This document shows positions 50,013 to 58,217 of a stretch of 64,000 nucleotides of DNA, in pieces. The translations under genes were made by a program, and so were the position numbers. The notes under the pieces are model-generated. The model was given only the letters and a program-made list of their open reading frames with translations, ran no database searches and was not told where the DNA came from. The DNA comes from CAYQXJ01 sp964421565 (GTDB lineage Bacteria; Planctomycetota; Brocadiia; SM23-32): contig CAYQXJ010000004.1 in the NCBI GenBank assembly GCA_964421565.1, positions 173,326-237,325 of the forward strand. Reading direction: 5' to 3'. Numbering within the stretch: the stretch's first letter is position 1; each line of letters starts with the position of its first letter.

Positions 50013-51296
50013 ATGGGAAGTCCAAGAGCAAGACTCGCGCTGCTCGGCGGCGAGCCCGTCGTGCCCGAAGGCTTCATCAAACCGTGGCCCCAGGTGACGG
50101 AGGCCGACCGGGAGGCAGTTCTGCAGGTGCTGAACGCGCCGAACTTCGCGGCCCAGCAGAAGATCCAGTCGGACGGCATCGCCAGGGAATGGGCCGACTA
50201 CATGGGTGTGAAACACTGCATCCCTGCCAACAGCGGCACGGCCGCCCTGCACATGTGCGTGGCCGGACTGGGCATCGGGCCGGGGGATGAAGTCATCGTG
50301 CCGGCCTTCACCTTCTGGGCCAGCGCCGCCGCCGTGCTGCACCACAACGCCGTGCCCGTTTTCGTGGACATTGACCTACGCACGTACTGCATCGACCCCG
50401 GTTTGGTTGAGGACGCCATCACGGAGCGCACTCGGGCGATCATGCCGGTGCACATCCACGGCATGCCTGCGGACATGGCCCCTATACTGGAGATTGCGGA
50501 GAGGCACGGTTTATATGTGATCGAGGACGTGGCGCAGGCTCATGGAGCGCGCTACAAGGGGCAGCTCTGTGGGTCTATGGGCGATGCGGCCGGCTACAGC
50601 ACGCAGGCGTCCAAGGTGCTTAGCAGTGGCTGCCAGGGCGGCCTGTTCACCACAGATGACGAAGAGGTTTACGAGCGCGCTTCGCTGCTGCAGTACTTCG
50701 GAGAGCGCGTCACGGTCGGCCGCGAGCGCGAGGAGCAGAAGTACAACGCCCAGGGACTGGGCTGGATGTACCGGGGCGACATGCTGAGCCAGGCGTTCGT
50801 GCGCGGCCAGCTCAAGCGGCTGAACGAGAACAACGCCCTGCGAGTGAGGAACTGCGAGTACCTGAGCGAACACCTGAGCAAAACCCCCGGGCTAAAGACG
50901 CCCTGCGTGCCCGAAGACCGGGAACACGTCTACTACAACTACGTCGTCGGTTTCGATCCGGATGGGCTCGGGCTGAACATCTCCCCCCGCACGCTGCGTA
51001 AGAAGGCGCAAGAGGCGCTGAAAGCGGAGCGTGTGCCCGTCGGCCAGTGGCAGACGAGGTCGGTGCCGGCGCAGGATGTCTTCCAGAGGCGGAACGGCTA
51101 CGGACGCGGCTGCCCGTGGCGGTGTGCGGACTCGGACGTTACCTACAACGTAGAGCACTACCCGTGCGCGAACGAGTTCCTGGACTCGCACTTCTACGTC
51201 TTCGACGTGAACCCGCCCAACGACCTGGAACTGATGGACCTGTACGTGCAAGCATTCCGCAAAGTGATGGGCAACATCGAACGGTTACTGGATTGA
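50013..51296 (+). CDS. DegT/DnrJ/EryC1/StrS family PLP aminotransferase
   Basis: A 427-residue PLP-dependent enzyme of the sugar-aminotransferase family. Recognisable pieces: IPANSGTAALHMCVAGLGIG, GDEVIVPAFTFWASAAAVL, PVFVDIDLRTYCIDPGLVED, IMPVHIHGMPADM, YVIEDVAQAHGARYKG and YSTQASKVLSSGCQGGLFTT with the PLP lysine in ASKVL. The usual S-x-x-x-N-K block is replaced by the ASK form seen in AHBA-synthase-like members. ATG 50013 has GGAG 8 bases upstream; the frame is open further upstream without homology. Substrate: a keto sugar or cyclic ketone is likely. Confidence 0.92.
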   Translation: MGSPRARLALLGGEPVVPEGFIKPWPQVTEADREAVLQVLNAPNFAAQQKIQSDGIAREWADYMGVKHCIPANSGTAALHMCVAGLGIGPGDEVIVPAFTFWASAAAVLHHNAVPVFVDIDLRTYCIDPGLVEDAITERTRAIMPVHIHGMPADMAPILEIAERHGLYVIEDVAQAHGARYKGQLCGSMGDAAGYSTQASKVLSSGCQGGLFTTDDEEVYERASLLQYFGERVTVGREREEQKYNAQGLGWMYRGDMLSQAFVRGQLKRLNENNALRVRNCEYLSEHLSKTPGLKTPCVPEDREHVYYNYVVGFDPDGLGLNISPRTLRKKAQEALKAERVPVGQWQTRSVPAQDVFQRRNGYGRGCPWRCADSDVTYNVEHYPCANEFLDSHFYVFDVNPPNDLELMDLYVQAFRKVMGNIERLLD

Positions 51297-51612
51297 CGGC
51301 TTCGTGAGTCCGCAACGAGTACGCCGCTATCGGCGACCGAGATCAGGGCGCAGGTCGGCACACACGTCTTCGCGGAGCCGCAGTGCCTGGCCGACGGTAC
51401 CATGGACCGCGGCATCTCGGTCTCTCCAACATCGTGGACGCCGGGCGGGCGGAGGGGTTTCGGCAGATCGGGGAACGCAGTACCCACAGGAGCGCCCTTG
51501 TGGATAGTCAAGGTACAAACAGCATCCACACTGTAAGAGCGCGCCGTGGGGGCGGGGCGAGGCCGGGGCACGGCTCAGGGGCAGCGCGCTGCTTGCCCGA
51601 GGTGGTGTGGGG
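51297..51612. other. Intergenic region, no gene recognised
   Basis: About 316 bases between convergent genes (the aminotransferase and rplS). I see neither a coding frame of protein-like composition nor a terminator with a T run. Confidence 0.45.
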
Positions 51613-52038
51613 CTATTTGGCCTGCTCGCCGGCAGTTGCGTCTTTCTCGCCCTCTTCGCGGCGGGCGCGCATGTCTTCCCGCACGCGGCTGGCCCGGCCG
51701 GTGCGCTCGCGCAGGTAGTGGAGCTTGGCGCGGCGGGCGCGACCGCGGCGGCGCACTTTGATGCTTTCGATGCTGGGAGAGTGGATGGGGAAGATGCGCT
51801 CGACTCCTTCGCCCTGGACGGTGCGGCGGACGGTAAAGGTTTCCCGGTTGCCGCTGCCCTTGCGAGCGATGCAGGTGCCGGTGAAGACCTGGATGCGCTC
51901 CTTGTCGCCCTCGCGGATGCGCACACCCACGTCGACCACATCCCCGACGCGGAAGCTGGTCACCTTCGGCTTCATGTAGCGTTCCTCAATGGAACGCAGC
52001 AGGTCCTGTCCCTTGAGCTGTTTCTCAGCATCAGCCAT
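51613..52038 (-). CDS. rplS: 50S ribosomal protein L19
   Basis: L19 at the 30S-50S interface. Family pieces: FRVGDVVDVGVRIREGDKER, IQVFTGTCIARKGSGNRETF, TVRRTVQGEGVERIFPIHSP and IKVRRRGRARRAKLHYLRER. The C-terminal tail is longer than average and rich in Glu, Lys and Ala. The start is ATG 52038, overlapping the end of trmD by 8 bases, so the two are coupled. Last gene of the ffh-rpsP-trmD-rplS operon. Confidence 0.97.
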   Translation of the reverse strand: MADAEKQLKGQDLLRSIEERYMKPKVTSFRVGDVVDVGVRIREGDKERIQVFTGTCIARKGSGNRETFTVRRTVQGEGVERIFPIHSPSIESIKVRRRGRARRAKLHYLRERTGRASRVREDMRARREEGEKDATAGEQAK

Positions 52039-52765
52039 TGTTCGTCTCCGTTTCAGCGGGGTCGTTTGTCAGCAGGTCTGCTCGTCTCTGTTCAGTGCGT
52101 TTTCGCGCCTGTTCGCGTCGCCAGCGGGCGATCTCGGCGTGATGTCCGCTGGTCAGCACGTCGGGCACGCGCATGCCCCGGAACTCCGGCGGCCGCGTGT
52201 ATTGCGGGTACTCCAGCAAGCCGTTGGCGAAGCTCTCTTCGCTCGTCGACTCCTCGTCTCCCAGCACGCCGGGCACCAGTCGCGTCACGGCGTCGATGAC
52301 GACCATGGCCGCCGCCTCGCCGCCACTGAGGACATAGTCACCGACGGACACCTCTTCCGCCGGCAGGCCATGGCGTATGCGTTCGTCGAATCCCTCGTAA
52401 TGTCCGCACAGCAGCAGCAGACGCCGGCTGCGGTTCAGCTCGCGGGCCATCGGCTGGTCGAACCGTCGCCCGGCCGGCGTCAGCATGAGCAGCCGTCCCG
52501 CCGGCTCGGCCATGGCGCGCACGGCCCGGTAGCAGTCGAATACCGGCTGGCAGCGCAGGACCATGCCCGGACCGCCGCCGTAGGGGCGTTCGTCGACCTT
52601 GCGGTGCGGGTCGGTTGTGTAGTCCCGGATGTTATGGACGCGGTATTCGACAAGGCCCTGCTGTTCTGCGATTCCGAGCATGCTCGCCTCCAGGAACGGG
52701 GCGAACACGTGCGGAAAGAGCGTCAGGATGTCGAACCGCAGCGCCGGTGGGCTCGCATCGGACAC
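52031..52765 (-). CDS. trmD: tRNA (guanine-N1)-methyltransferase TrmD
   Basis: TrmD methylates G37 of tRNAs next to the anticodon. The 244-residue protein is a SPOUT-fold enzyme. Signatures: FDILTLFPHVFAPFLEASML at the N-terminus, DERPYGGGPGMVLRCQPVF, LLLLCGHYEGFDERI and EVSVGDYVLSGGEAAAMVVI with the knotted SAM site, LVPGVLGDEES. The C-terminal domain is normal. It lies 25 bases after rpsP, without rimM between. Confidence 0.97.
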   Translation of the reverse strand: MSDASPPALRFDILTLFPHVFAPFLEASMLGIAEQQGLVEYRVHNIRDYTTDPHRKVDERPYGGGPGMVLRCQPVFDCYRAVRAMAEPAGRLLMLTPAGRRFDQPMARELNRSRRLLLLCGHYEGFDERIRHGLPAEEVSVGDYVLSGGEAAAMVVIDAVTRLVPGVLGDEESTSEESFANGLLEYPQYTRPPEFRGMRVPDVLTSGHHAEIARWRREQARKRTEQRRADLLTNDPAETETNNG

Positions 52766-52790
52766 GGTTCGGTCTCCTTGCCGGGCCGGA

Positions 52791-53045
52791 TCATGCGCGC
52801 GCCGGCACGCCGGCTTTCTTCAGCAGGCTGGCGACCGATTCGGTCGGCTGTGCGCCCTGGCTGAGCCAGTATTCGGCACGTGCGCGATCGATCTGCACCT
52901 TGTCCTCGTCCTTTTCTTCATGGGGATTGTAGGAGCCGAGGTATTCGATGGGTGTGCCGTCGCGGCGCGTTCTGCTGTCGAAGACGCCGACACGCCAGTA
53001 AGCCTGGTTTTTGCGTCCGGCTCGCGCGAGTCTGATCTTGACCAT
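52791..53045 (-). CDS. rpsP: 30S ribosomal protein S16
   Basis: S16, an 84-residue 30S assembly protein. Pieces: MVKIRLARAGRKNQAYWRVG, DSRTRRDGTPIEYLGSYNP, IDRARAEYWLSQGAQPTESV. It is second in ffh-rpsP-trmD-rplS and ends 25 bases before trmD. The KH-domain gene and rimM often found in this operon are absent. Confidence 0.97.
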   Translation of the reverse strand: MVKIRLARAGRKNQAYWRVGVFDSRTRRDGTPIEYLGSYNPHEEKDEDKVQIDRARAEYWLSQGAQPTESVASLLKKAGVPARA

Positions 53046-53078
53046 GGTTGTGTGGTTGGTTCTCCTCAGTGTTAGCTT

Positions 53079-54458
53079 CTATTTGCGGCGGCGCTTGTGC
53101 CGGCCGGCCGGGGTGCCGCTCAGGGCGTCCATGCCCGGCGGCATCATGTCCATCATGGAGTCCATGTCACCGCGGCTGAGCTTGCGCATTAGCTTCTTCA
53201 TCTGGCGGAACTGTTTGAGCAACTGGTTGACGGTGACGGGGTCGCTGCCGCTGCCCAGGGCGATGCGCTGGCGGCGGCTGGCGCCGATCATCTCCGGGCG
53301 GGCGCGCTCCTGTGGCGTCATGCTGTTGATGATGGCTTCGATGTGGTCGATTTGTTTCTCGTCGAAGTCGACCTGGTCGAGCTTGCTGCCGAAGAAGGGC
53401 AGGTGCGAGAGTATTTCGCGCATGGAGCCCATGCGGCGGACCATGTTGATCTGCTGGCGGAAGTCTTCCAGGTCGAAGGTCGCCCGGCGCAGCTTCTCTT
53501 CCAGCTTCTCGGCGTCCTCTTGCTCGATGGCCTGTTGGGCCCTTTCCACCAGGCCGACCACGTCGCCCATGCCGAGGATGCGGTCAGCCATGCGGTCTGG
53601 GTGGAACGGCTCGAACTTGTCGAGCTTCTCCCCGAGGCCGACGAACTTGATGGGTTTGCCGGTGACGGCTTTCACGGACAGAGCGGCGCCGCCCCGCGCG
53701 TCGCCGTCCAGCTTGGTCAGGATCATGCCGTCGAAGGCGAGTTGCCGATCGAACTCGCTTGCGCTGGTGACGGCGTCCTGGCCTGTCATGGCGTCGGCAA
53801 CGAGGTATATCTGGTCGGGGCGCGTGCGCTCCTTAATCTCGCGCAGCTCTTGCATCATCGCTTCGTCAACATGCAACCGGCCGGCGGTGTCGAGGATGAG
53901 CGGCCCCAGATGGTTCTCGACGGCATGGAAGCGCGCCTTCATGGCGACCATGAGCGCGGACGCGTTGCGATCGCTGACCACGGGCACGCCGATCTGGTCG
54001 CCGAGTATCTCGAGTTGGTCGATGGCCGCCGGGCGCTGCACGTCGGCGGCCGCCATCACCGGGGCGCAGGAGTAGTTCTCCCGCAGGTAGCGAGCGAGCT
54101 TGGCGCAGGTGGTCGTCTTGCCGCTGCCCTGCAACCCGCAGATCATCAGCACCACGGGGCCGTTATCGGAGTCCATCGGCACCGAGGTGTCCACCGGGCC
54201 CATGAGGGCCTCGATCTCATCGTGCACGATCTTGACGATCTGCTGTGCCGGGTTCACGCCGCGGATCACGTCTTCACCGACCGCCTTCTCCCTGACGCGG
54301 TTGATGAACTCCTTGACCACGCGGTAGTGGACGTCGGCCTCCAGCAGGGCTACGCGCACCTCCTTGAGCCCGTCCTCTACGTTGTCTTCGGTCAGCCTGG
54401 CACGGCCCCGGATCTTGCTGAAGAAGCCTTCCAGGCTGTTGGTGAGCGTCTCAAACAC
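53079..54458 (-). CDS. ffh: Signal recognition particle protein Ffh
   Basis: Ffh binds signal peptides and SRP RNA and delivers nascent membrane proteins. The 459-residue protein has the N-terminal four-helix bundle, the G domain (P-loop MICGLQGSGKTTTCAKLARYL; LILDTAGRLHVDEAMMQELRE; TKLDGDARGGAALS; FVGLGEKLDKFEPF) and the Met-rich M domain, ending MDSMMDMMPPGMDAL and RRK. The start is GTG 54458 without an SD. A stop codon precedes it in frame, so a longer N-terminus is excluded. First gene of the operon. A hairpin with arms GTGCGC/GCGCAC lies in its leader near 54519-54540. Confidence 0.97.
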   Translation of the reverse strand: MFETLTNSLEGFFSKIRGRARLTEDNVEDGLKEVRVALLEADVHYRVVKEFINRVREKAVGEDVIRGVNPAQQIVKIVHDEIEALMGPVDTSVPMDSDNGPVVLMICGLQGSGKTTTCAKLARYLRENYSCAPVMAAADVQRPAAIDQLEILGDQIGVPVVSDRNASALMVAMKARFHAVENHLGPLILDTAGRLHVDEAMMQELREIKERTRPDQIYLVADAMTGQDAVTSASEFDRQLAFDGMILTKLDGDARGGAALSVKAVTGKPIKFVGLGEKLDKFEPFHPDRMADRILGMGDVVGLVERAQQAIEQEDAEKLEEKLRRATFDLEDFRQQINMVRRMGSMREILSHLPFFGSKLDQVDFDEKQIDHIEAIINSMTPQERARPEMIGASRRQRIALGSGSDPVTVNQLLKQFRQMKKLMRKLSRGDMDSMMDMMPPGMDALSGTPAGRHKRRRK

Positions 54459-54595
54459 GGTATATGGCTGCTATGAGTGGTGGCTATTGAACGAGGGCCG
54501 CCGCACGTCGGTCAGGTGCGCTGTCCGGGGGCGCACCCCCCACACAGCACGTGGTACAATGCGCCCTCGGCCTGGGTTTCGTGTCGGCACTGATG

Positions 54596-55260
54596 CTACG
54601 GAACCGGCTCCGCCGCAACGGCTTCGAACCGATCCACATTATAGCACGTGCCCCGCGCATCGCAAGCACAAACAGTTAGTTTGCCAGGACATGGTATCCA
54701 CCCTCGCCGGGAAGAAAAAGGTTCCAAAAACGGTCGCGCACGCCCCGGGGCGGGCACTACCGCTACGCGTCGTTCGCCGCGCATACTCGTGCGTTCGGGA
54801 GTCAAGCCGATTTCCTTCAAGCGCGTGAGGATCGGATCCAACGCAACCACCGGCAGGCTGACGAACCGGATTCCGTTGAGCGCGGTCAGGCTGATCAGGC
54901 CCCGGGCCTCCTCCTCGTGCCTGCCGATCTCGGTCAGCAGCAGGCGGTGTTCCTTCTCCAGCCGGTCGATCTCGCCATGGGTCTGTCCCTGGGTCCGGGC
55001 GACGGTCTCGGCCAGCACGGCGGGGTCCTCGCCGATGCACCGGATGCGGTCCACCACGAAGCGCTCGATCTCCGGCGCCGAGACCGACTTCGTGGGGCAG
55101 GTGTCCCAGCCGTTCTTCTGGGCCTTGCGGCAGACGTAGTAACGGTAGCGGTTGCCGTTCTTCTTCTGGCTGTAGGTGTGCCCCATCGGCATGTCGCAAC
55201 TGCCGCAGAAGAGGAGGCCGCTGAGGAGAGCGCCCGTTGGAGTTCGAAACGTCGGACGGG
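54596..55260 (-). pseudogene. Serine recombinase fragment lacking its catalytic domain
   Basis: The C-terminal part of a large serine recombinase. It has the recombinase zinc ribbon GLLFCGSCDMPMGHTYSQKK with its second Cys pair in YYVCRKAQKNGWDTC, followed by a coiled coil (DRLEKEHRLLLTEIGRHEEE). The preceding resolvase and recombinase domains are missing: upstream of TFRTPTGALLSG the frame changes at the 19-bp repeat at 55239. The tail after the coiled coil is not typical. Confidence 0.75.
55239..55257. repeat. 19-bp direct repeat, copy 1
   Basis: GGAGTTCGAAACGTCGGAC, identical and in the same orientation at 57501-57519. It coincides with the breakpoint of the recombinase fragment. Confidence 0.8.
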
Positions 55261-55349
55261 GGCCGCGGTGCGCAGAAAGCCTCTGAACGCACATTTGGGG
55301 AGAAGATCAGGCTGGATTCGGGTCTGCGGCGGCAAGGCCAACGCGATGC

Positions 55350-57329
55350 TCAGGGGCCCTGCTCCGCCGCCTCGGCCAGAGGGCCGAGATCGACCCTGTG
55401 GAGTTGGTTCACCGCCAATCCCTCGAAGACAATCGGCCTGACGCCCGGCATGGTGACGTGGATGTCGACACGATGCACCTGCCCCAAGCCGAAGTGCAGG
55501 ATCGGCGAGCGCTTCGAGCGGTAGCAGAAGTCGGTGCGGACCTCGTCGCTGCCCAGGACCATCTGCGAACCCGCCCGGTAGACCAGGACGCGGGCGCCGA
55601 TGGCCGGGCTCGCCTTCGGGCCGAGCACCACGTTCAGGCCTATCCAGTGGTTATCGTTGACGGAGCGGTTCATGTAGACCCGGCTGTTGTCCTGCCCGTC
55701 GTAGCCGCCGACGGTGCCGTCGTGGATGATCACGTCGAGCCGCCCGTCGCCGTCCAGATCGCCGTAGTTAAGGTCGCGTCCCCCGGACCCGCCTCCGATG
55801 CCGTGCTCGGCAGGTGGCACCTCGACGAAAGTGCCCTCCCCCGCGTTGCGGAACAGATGCGGGTGCGGCCAGCGTGTCTTGTCCATGTCGCGCCGGTTGA
55901 TCAGGCACAGGTCCACCCAGCCGTCGTTGTCGTAGTCCAGCGCCGCGCCGGAGGCGAGGCTGATCTGCCACCGCTGCGCCGGCGTCATCTCGTTGTACCG
56001 GTCGAAGCCGCTCTCACGCGTGCGATCGACGAAGCGGATCCGACCCGGCCGGGACACGTTCTCGTACAGAGCGACGCACCGCGTGTTCTCTGGCTGGCCG
56101 CGGTGCCGACGGGTGACGGCCCCGACGAACAGGTCCGGGTCGCCGTCGCGGTCATAATCCAGCGGGACCACGGAATAGCAGTTCCAGTGCTTCCTCGTGT
56201 TGCCGTGGGCGTACTCGCCGATGGCTTCGCGGGCGACTTCGCTGAAGCGGATGCGACCGGGCGTCGAGCGGTTGTGCAGCACGAACAGCCCGCGGTCCTG
56301 CTGCTCGACCCACTGCTGGCCGATGCCGCCGCGTTCGCCTTCCTGGTAGCCCAGATCGGCGTAGGCGGCCGTGACGATGTCCGGCTTGCCGTCGCTGTCG
56401 AAGTCGCGAACGACGGCGCCCTTGAACATCTTGTTGGCCCACTCTTCCCTGCCGCGCTGCGGGTGCGTGGCCGTGGCGTACCAGAAGCCCGGAACGTCCG
56501 GCTCTAGCACCTGCCGGATGATGTCCGGCCCGAATGTACCGTCCGCCTTGCCGGGGTGCAGCTCGCAGCCGGCGTGGTTCGTGCCGAAGGCCGAAACGCT
56601 GTGGTAGGAGTCGATGTTGCCGTCGCCGTCGAAGTCCGCGAACAGGACGTTACGTGTGTTGCCCGCGGTTTCGTTGCCGAGGTCTCGGCGGCGGAAGGTG
56701 CCATCGCCGTTGTTGATCCAGCAGTCGTCCTGCCGCCGCTGCTGCTGAGCCACGAATGCGTCCAGGCGGCCATCTGCGTTGAAGTCGTGTGCGCCCCAGC
56801 CGTTGGCGTTATCGACACCGAAGGTCGCGGCGTGGGCGAATGAGCCTGTCCCATCATTCCTGACGAGGTGGACTTGTCCCTTGCAGGCGATGAGGATGTC
56901 CGGGTGGCCGTTGCCGAAGGCGTCCAGCAGCGCAGAGGCCTGCGCCAGCGAGCCGTTGTGGATATATGCCAGATGGAAGATCGAATTGGCGTCTGCAACA
57001 TCCTTCGGTAATCCGCCGTCCCTGGCGCCGGCTTGCACCGGATGTTGTCGCTGTTGCCCCCGCCAAGCGCGGACCTCATCCAGCGTCAGCCTGCCGTCTT
57101 TGTCGGTATCCATATGCCTGAACCGCGGCAGACGGCGGGCCTCCTGGGCCGTCACGAAGCCGTCGCCGTTGCGGTCAAGTTGCCTGAACCGCTCGGCGAG
57201 GCCGCCGCGGGCGCGAGGCTGACGCGTTTCCTGCGCACACACAGCGCCGCAGCCGAGAAACGCCATAATGCAGATTACACTGACGATGGTCTTTATGGTC
57301 TCTCCCCACGCCGGTTTGTTCTCGACCAC
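55350..57329 (-). CDS. Exported EF-hand and FG-GAP/ASPIC repeat protein
   Basis: A 659-residue exported protein. The N-terminus has a signal peptide (TIVSVICIMAFLGCGAVCAQ). Two EF-hand calcium loops follow (LDRNGDGFVTAQEA and MDTDKDGRLTLDEV, about residues 53-90). The body is an FG-GAP/VCBS beta-propeller with repeated Asp-rich loops such as DFDGDGNIDSY, DFDSDGKPDIV, DYDRDGDPDLFVG and DLDGDGRLDVI. The C-terminus (IGLNVVLGPKASPAIGARVL, then HFGLGQVHRVDIHV) is ASPIC/UnbV. Start GTG 57329 is set by the signal peptide; no SD is seen. The gene occupies almost all of the sequence between the 19-bp repeats. Confidence 0.85.
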   Translation of the reverse strand: MVENKPAWGETIKTIVSVICIMAFLGCGAVCAQETRQPRARGGLAERFRQLDRNGDGFVTAQEARRLPRFRHMDTDKDGRLTLDEVRAWRGQQRQHPVQAGARDGGLPKDVADANSIFHLAYIHNGSLAQASALLDAFGNGHPDILIACKGQVHLVRNDGTGSFAHAATFGVDNANGWGAHDFNADGRLDAFVAQQQRRQDDCWINNGDGTFRRRDLGNETAGNTRNVLFADFDGDGNIDSYHSVSAFGTNHAGCELHPGKADGTFGPDIIRQVLEPDVPGFWYATATHPQRGREEWANKMFKGAVVRDFDSDGKPDIVTAAYADLGYQEGERGGIGQQWVEQQDRGLFVLHNRSTPGRIRFSEVAREAIGEYAHGNTRKHWNCYSVVPLDYDRDGDPDLFVGAVTRRHRGQPENTRCVALYENVSRPGRIRFVDRTRESGFDRYNEMTPAQRWQISLASGAALDYDNDGWVDLCLINRRDMDKTRWPHPHLFRNAGEGTFVEVPPAEHGIGGGSGGRDLNYGDLDGDGRLDVIIHDGTVGGYDGQDNSRVYMNRSVNDNHWIGLNVVLGPKASPAIGARVLVYRAGSQMVLGSDEVRTDFCYRSKRSPILHFGLGQVHRVDIHVTMPGVRPIVFEGLAVNQLHRVDLGPLAEAAEQGP

Positions 57330-57500
57330 GTGCGGAGGCCATTATCAGGCTGATAGAAATGCTGGTCAATAGGACATGGGCAATGTGCTAGGCGCAACCA
57401 CGCCAGTTAGAGACGGCTCTGGGTAGCCTCATGAACGGAGACTGTCCGCCTCTGCCTAGCCCGGATGGCAGACGCTGCTTGCCGCGCAACTTACTGAGCG

Positions 57501-57519
57501 GGAGTTCGAAACGTCGGAC
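57501..57519. repeat. 19-bp direct repeat, copy 2
   Basis: Same 19 bases as 55239-55257, same orientation. Together they enclose the 2.24-kb segment carrying the FG-GAP gene. Confidence 0.8.
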
Positions 57520-57732
57520 TGGGGTCCGGTCCGTACGCGGTTTTGGGCCTGACGTCTACAGCGAGAGCCTGGTTGACGCCCTCGCCGGTCTTGATGAGCC
57601 GCTGGTTGGTGAGCAGGTCCTCCTCAATGCCCCCGTCACCCGCGGGGACGGACGTCATCGTCGACGATCCCTACCTCCGGCCCGGACGGCCACGTGAACG
57701 TGTGCATCTCTGTCTCGCCTTCCTGTGCAAAC

Positions 57733-57761
57733 AAAAAGCCCGCTGACGTGTCTCAGCGGAC
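57733..57761 (-). terminator. Rho-independent terminator downstream of the GlsB-type gene
   Basis: On the minus strand CCGCTGA pairs with TCAGCGG across a 6-base loop, followed by GGCTTTTTGTTTG, a classic T-rich tail. It stands about 110 bases after the GlsB stop codon and would end its transcript. Confidence 0.8.
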
Positions 57762-57847
57762 TTGAGTCGTCAATGCCTGACGTCTACTTCGCTATGTTTC
57801 CTTGCGTTTCCTAACGTTCGGCCTCTGGGGCGGCGCGTTAGCGACGT

Positions 57848-57868
57848 ACCCAGCAGGCCGTGCTGGGT
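57848..57868. terminator. Short perfect hairpin at the GlsB 3' end
   Basis: ACCCAGCA and TGCTGGGT, 8 perfect pairs with loop GGCCG, six bases beyond the stop codon at 57874. No T run on the minus strand, but a T-rich tail on the plus strand. Confidence 0.4.
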
Positions 57869-57873
57869 GCTTT

Positions 57874-58128
57874 CTATTTTCGCCGAACCAGACCTATGGC
57901 AAAAAGCAGTACTACCGCACCTGCTGTTGCCGTCACGAGGGGGCCGACCCATTTCCCGCCCACTGAAATGCCCAGAGCGCCAAATATCCAGCCGCCCAAG
58001 AGCGCGCCGATCACACCAGCAACAATACATCCGATGATGCCGAATCCGCCGCCTTTCGTAATCAATCCAGCCAGCCAGCCGGCGACGCCTCCAATCAACA
58101 AGAATACTACCAGTTGCTCCACGTTCAT
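57874..58128 (-). CDS. GlsB/YeaQ/YmgE-family small membrane protein
   Basis: An 84-residue transglycosylase-associated (GlsB/YeaQ) membrane protein with three hydrophobic segments. Diagnostic are FLLIGGVAGWLAGLITKGGG, IIGCIVAGVIGALLGGWIF and the C-terminal VTATAGAVVLLFAIGLVRRK. Members are stress-induced in several species; exact function unknown. ATG at 58128 follows GAGGAG. It is separated from the neighbouring UroD-like gene by 89 bases. Confidence 0.9.
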   Translation of the reverse strand: MNVEQLVVFLLIGGVAGWLAGLITKGGGFGIIGCIVAGVIGALLGGWIFGALGISVGGKWVGPLVTATAGAVVLLFAIGLVRRK

Positions 58129-58217
58129 TTGCTTCTCCTCTCGTTCGTTCTTTTCACCCAACGTCACGGATCACGCGCGGCTACAAGCCGTCGCGTGCAT
58201 CCGGCTTGTTCGGCTCC

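Larger units (their letters stand above)
57330..57873. other. Intergenic segment with terminators and second 19-bp repeat
   Basis: No supported gene; a minus-strand frame at 57492-57658 of about 55 codons has no recognisable content. It contains the second repeat copy and the hairpins downstream of the GlsB gene. Confidence 0.5.

Noticed and set aside
54459..54595. SRP RNA near ffh
   Set aside because: The region has a G+C-rich hairpin but not the conserved SRP tetraloop and symmetric-loop bases.
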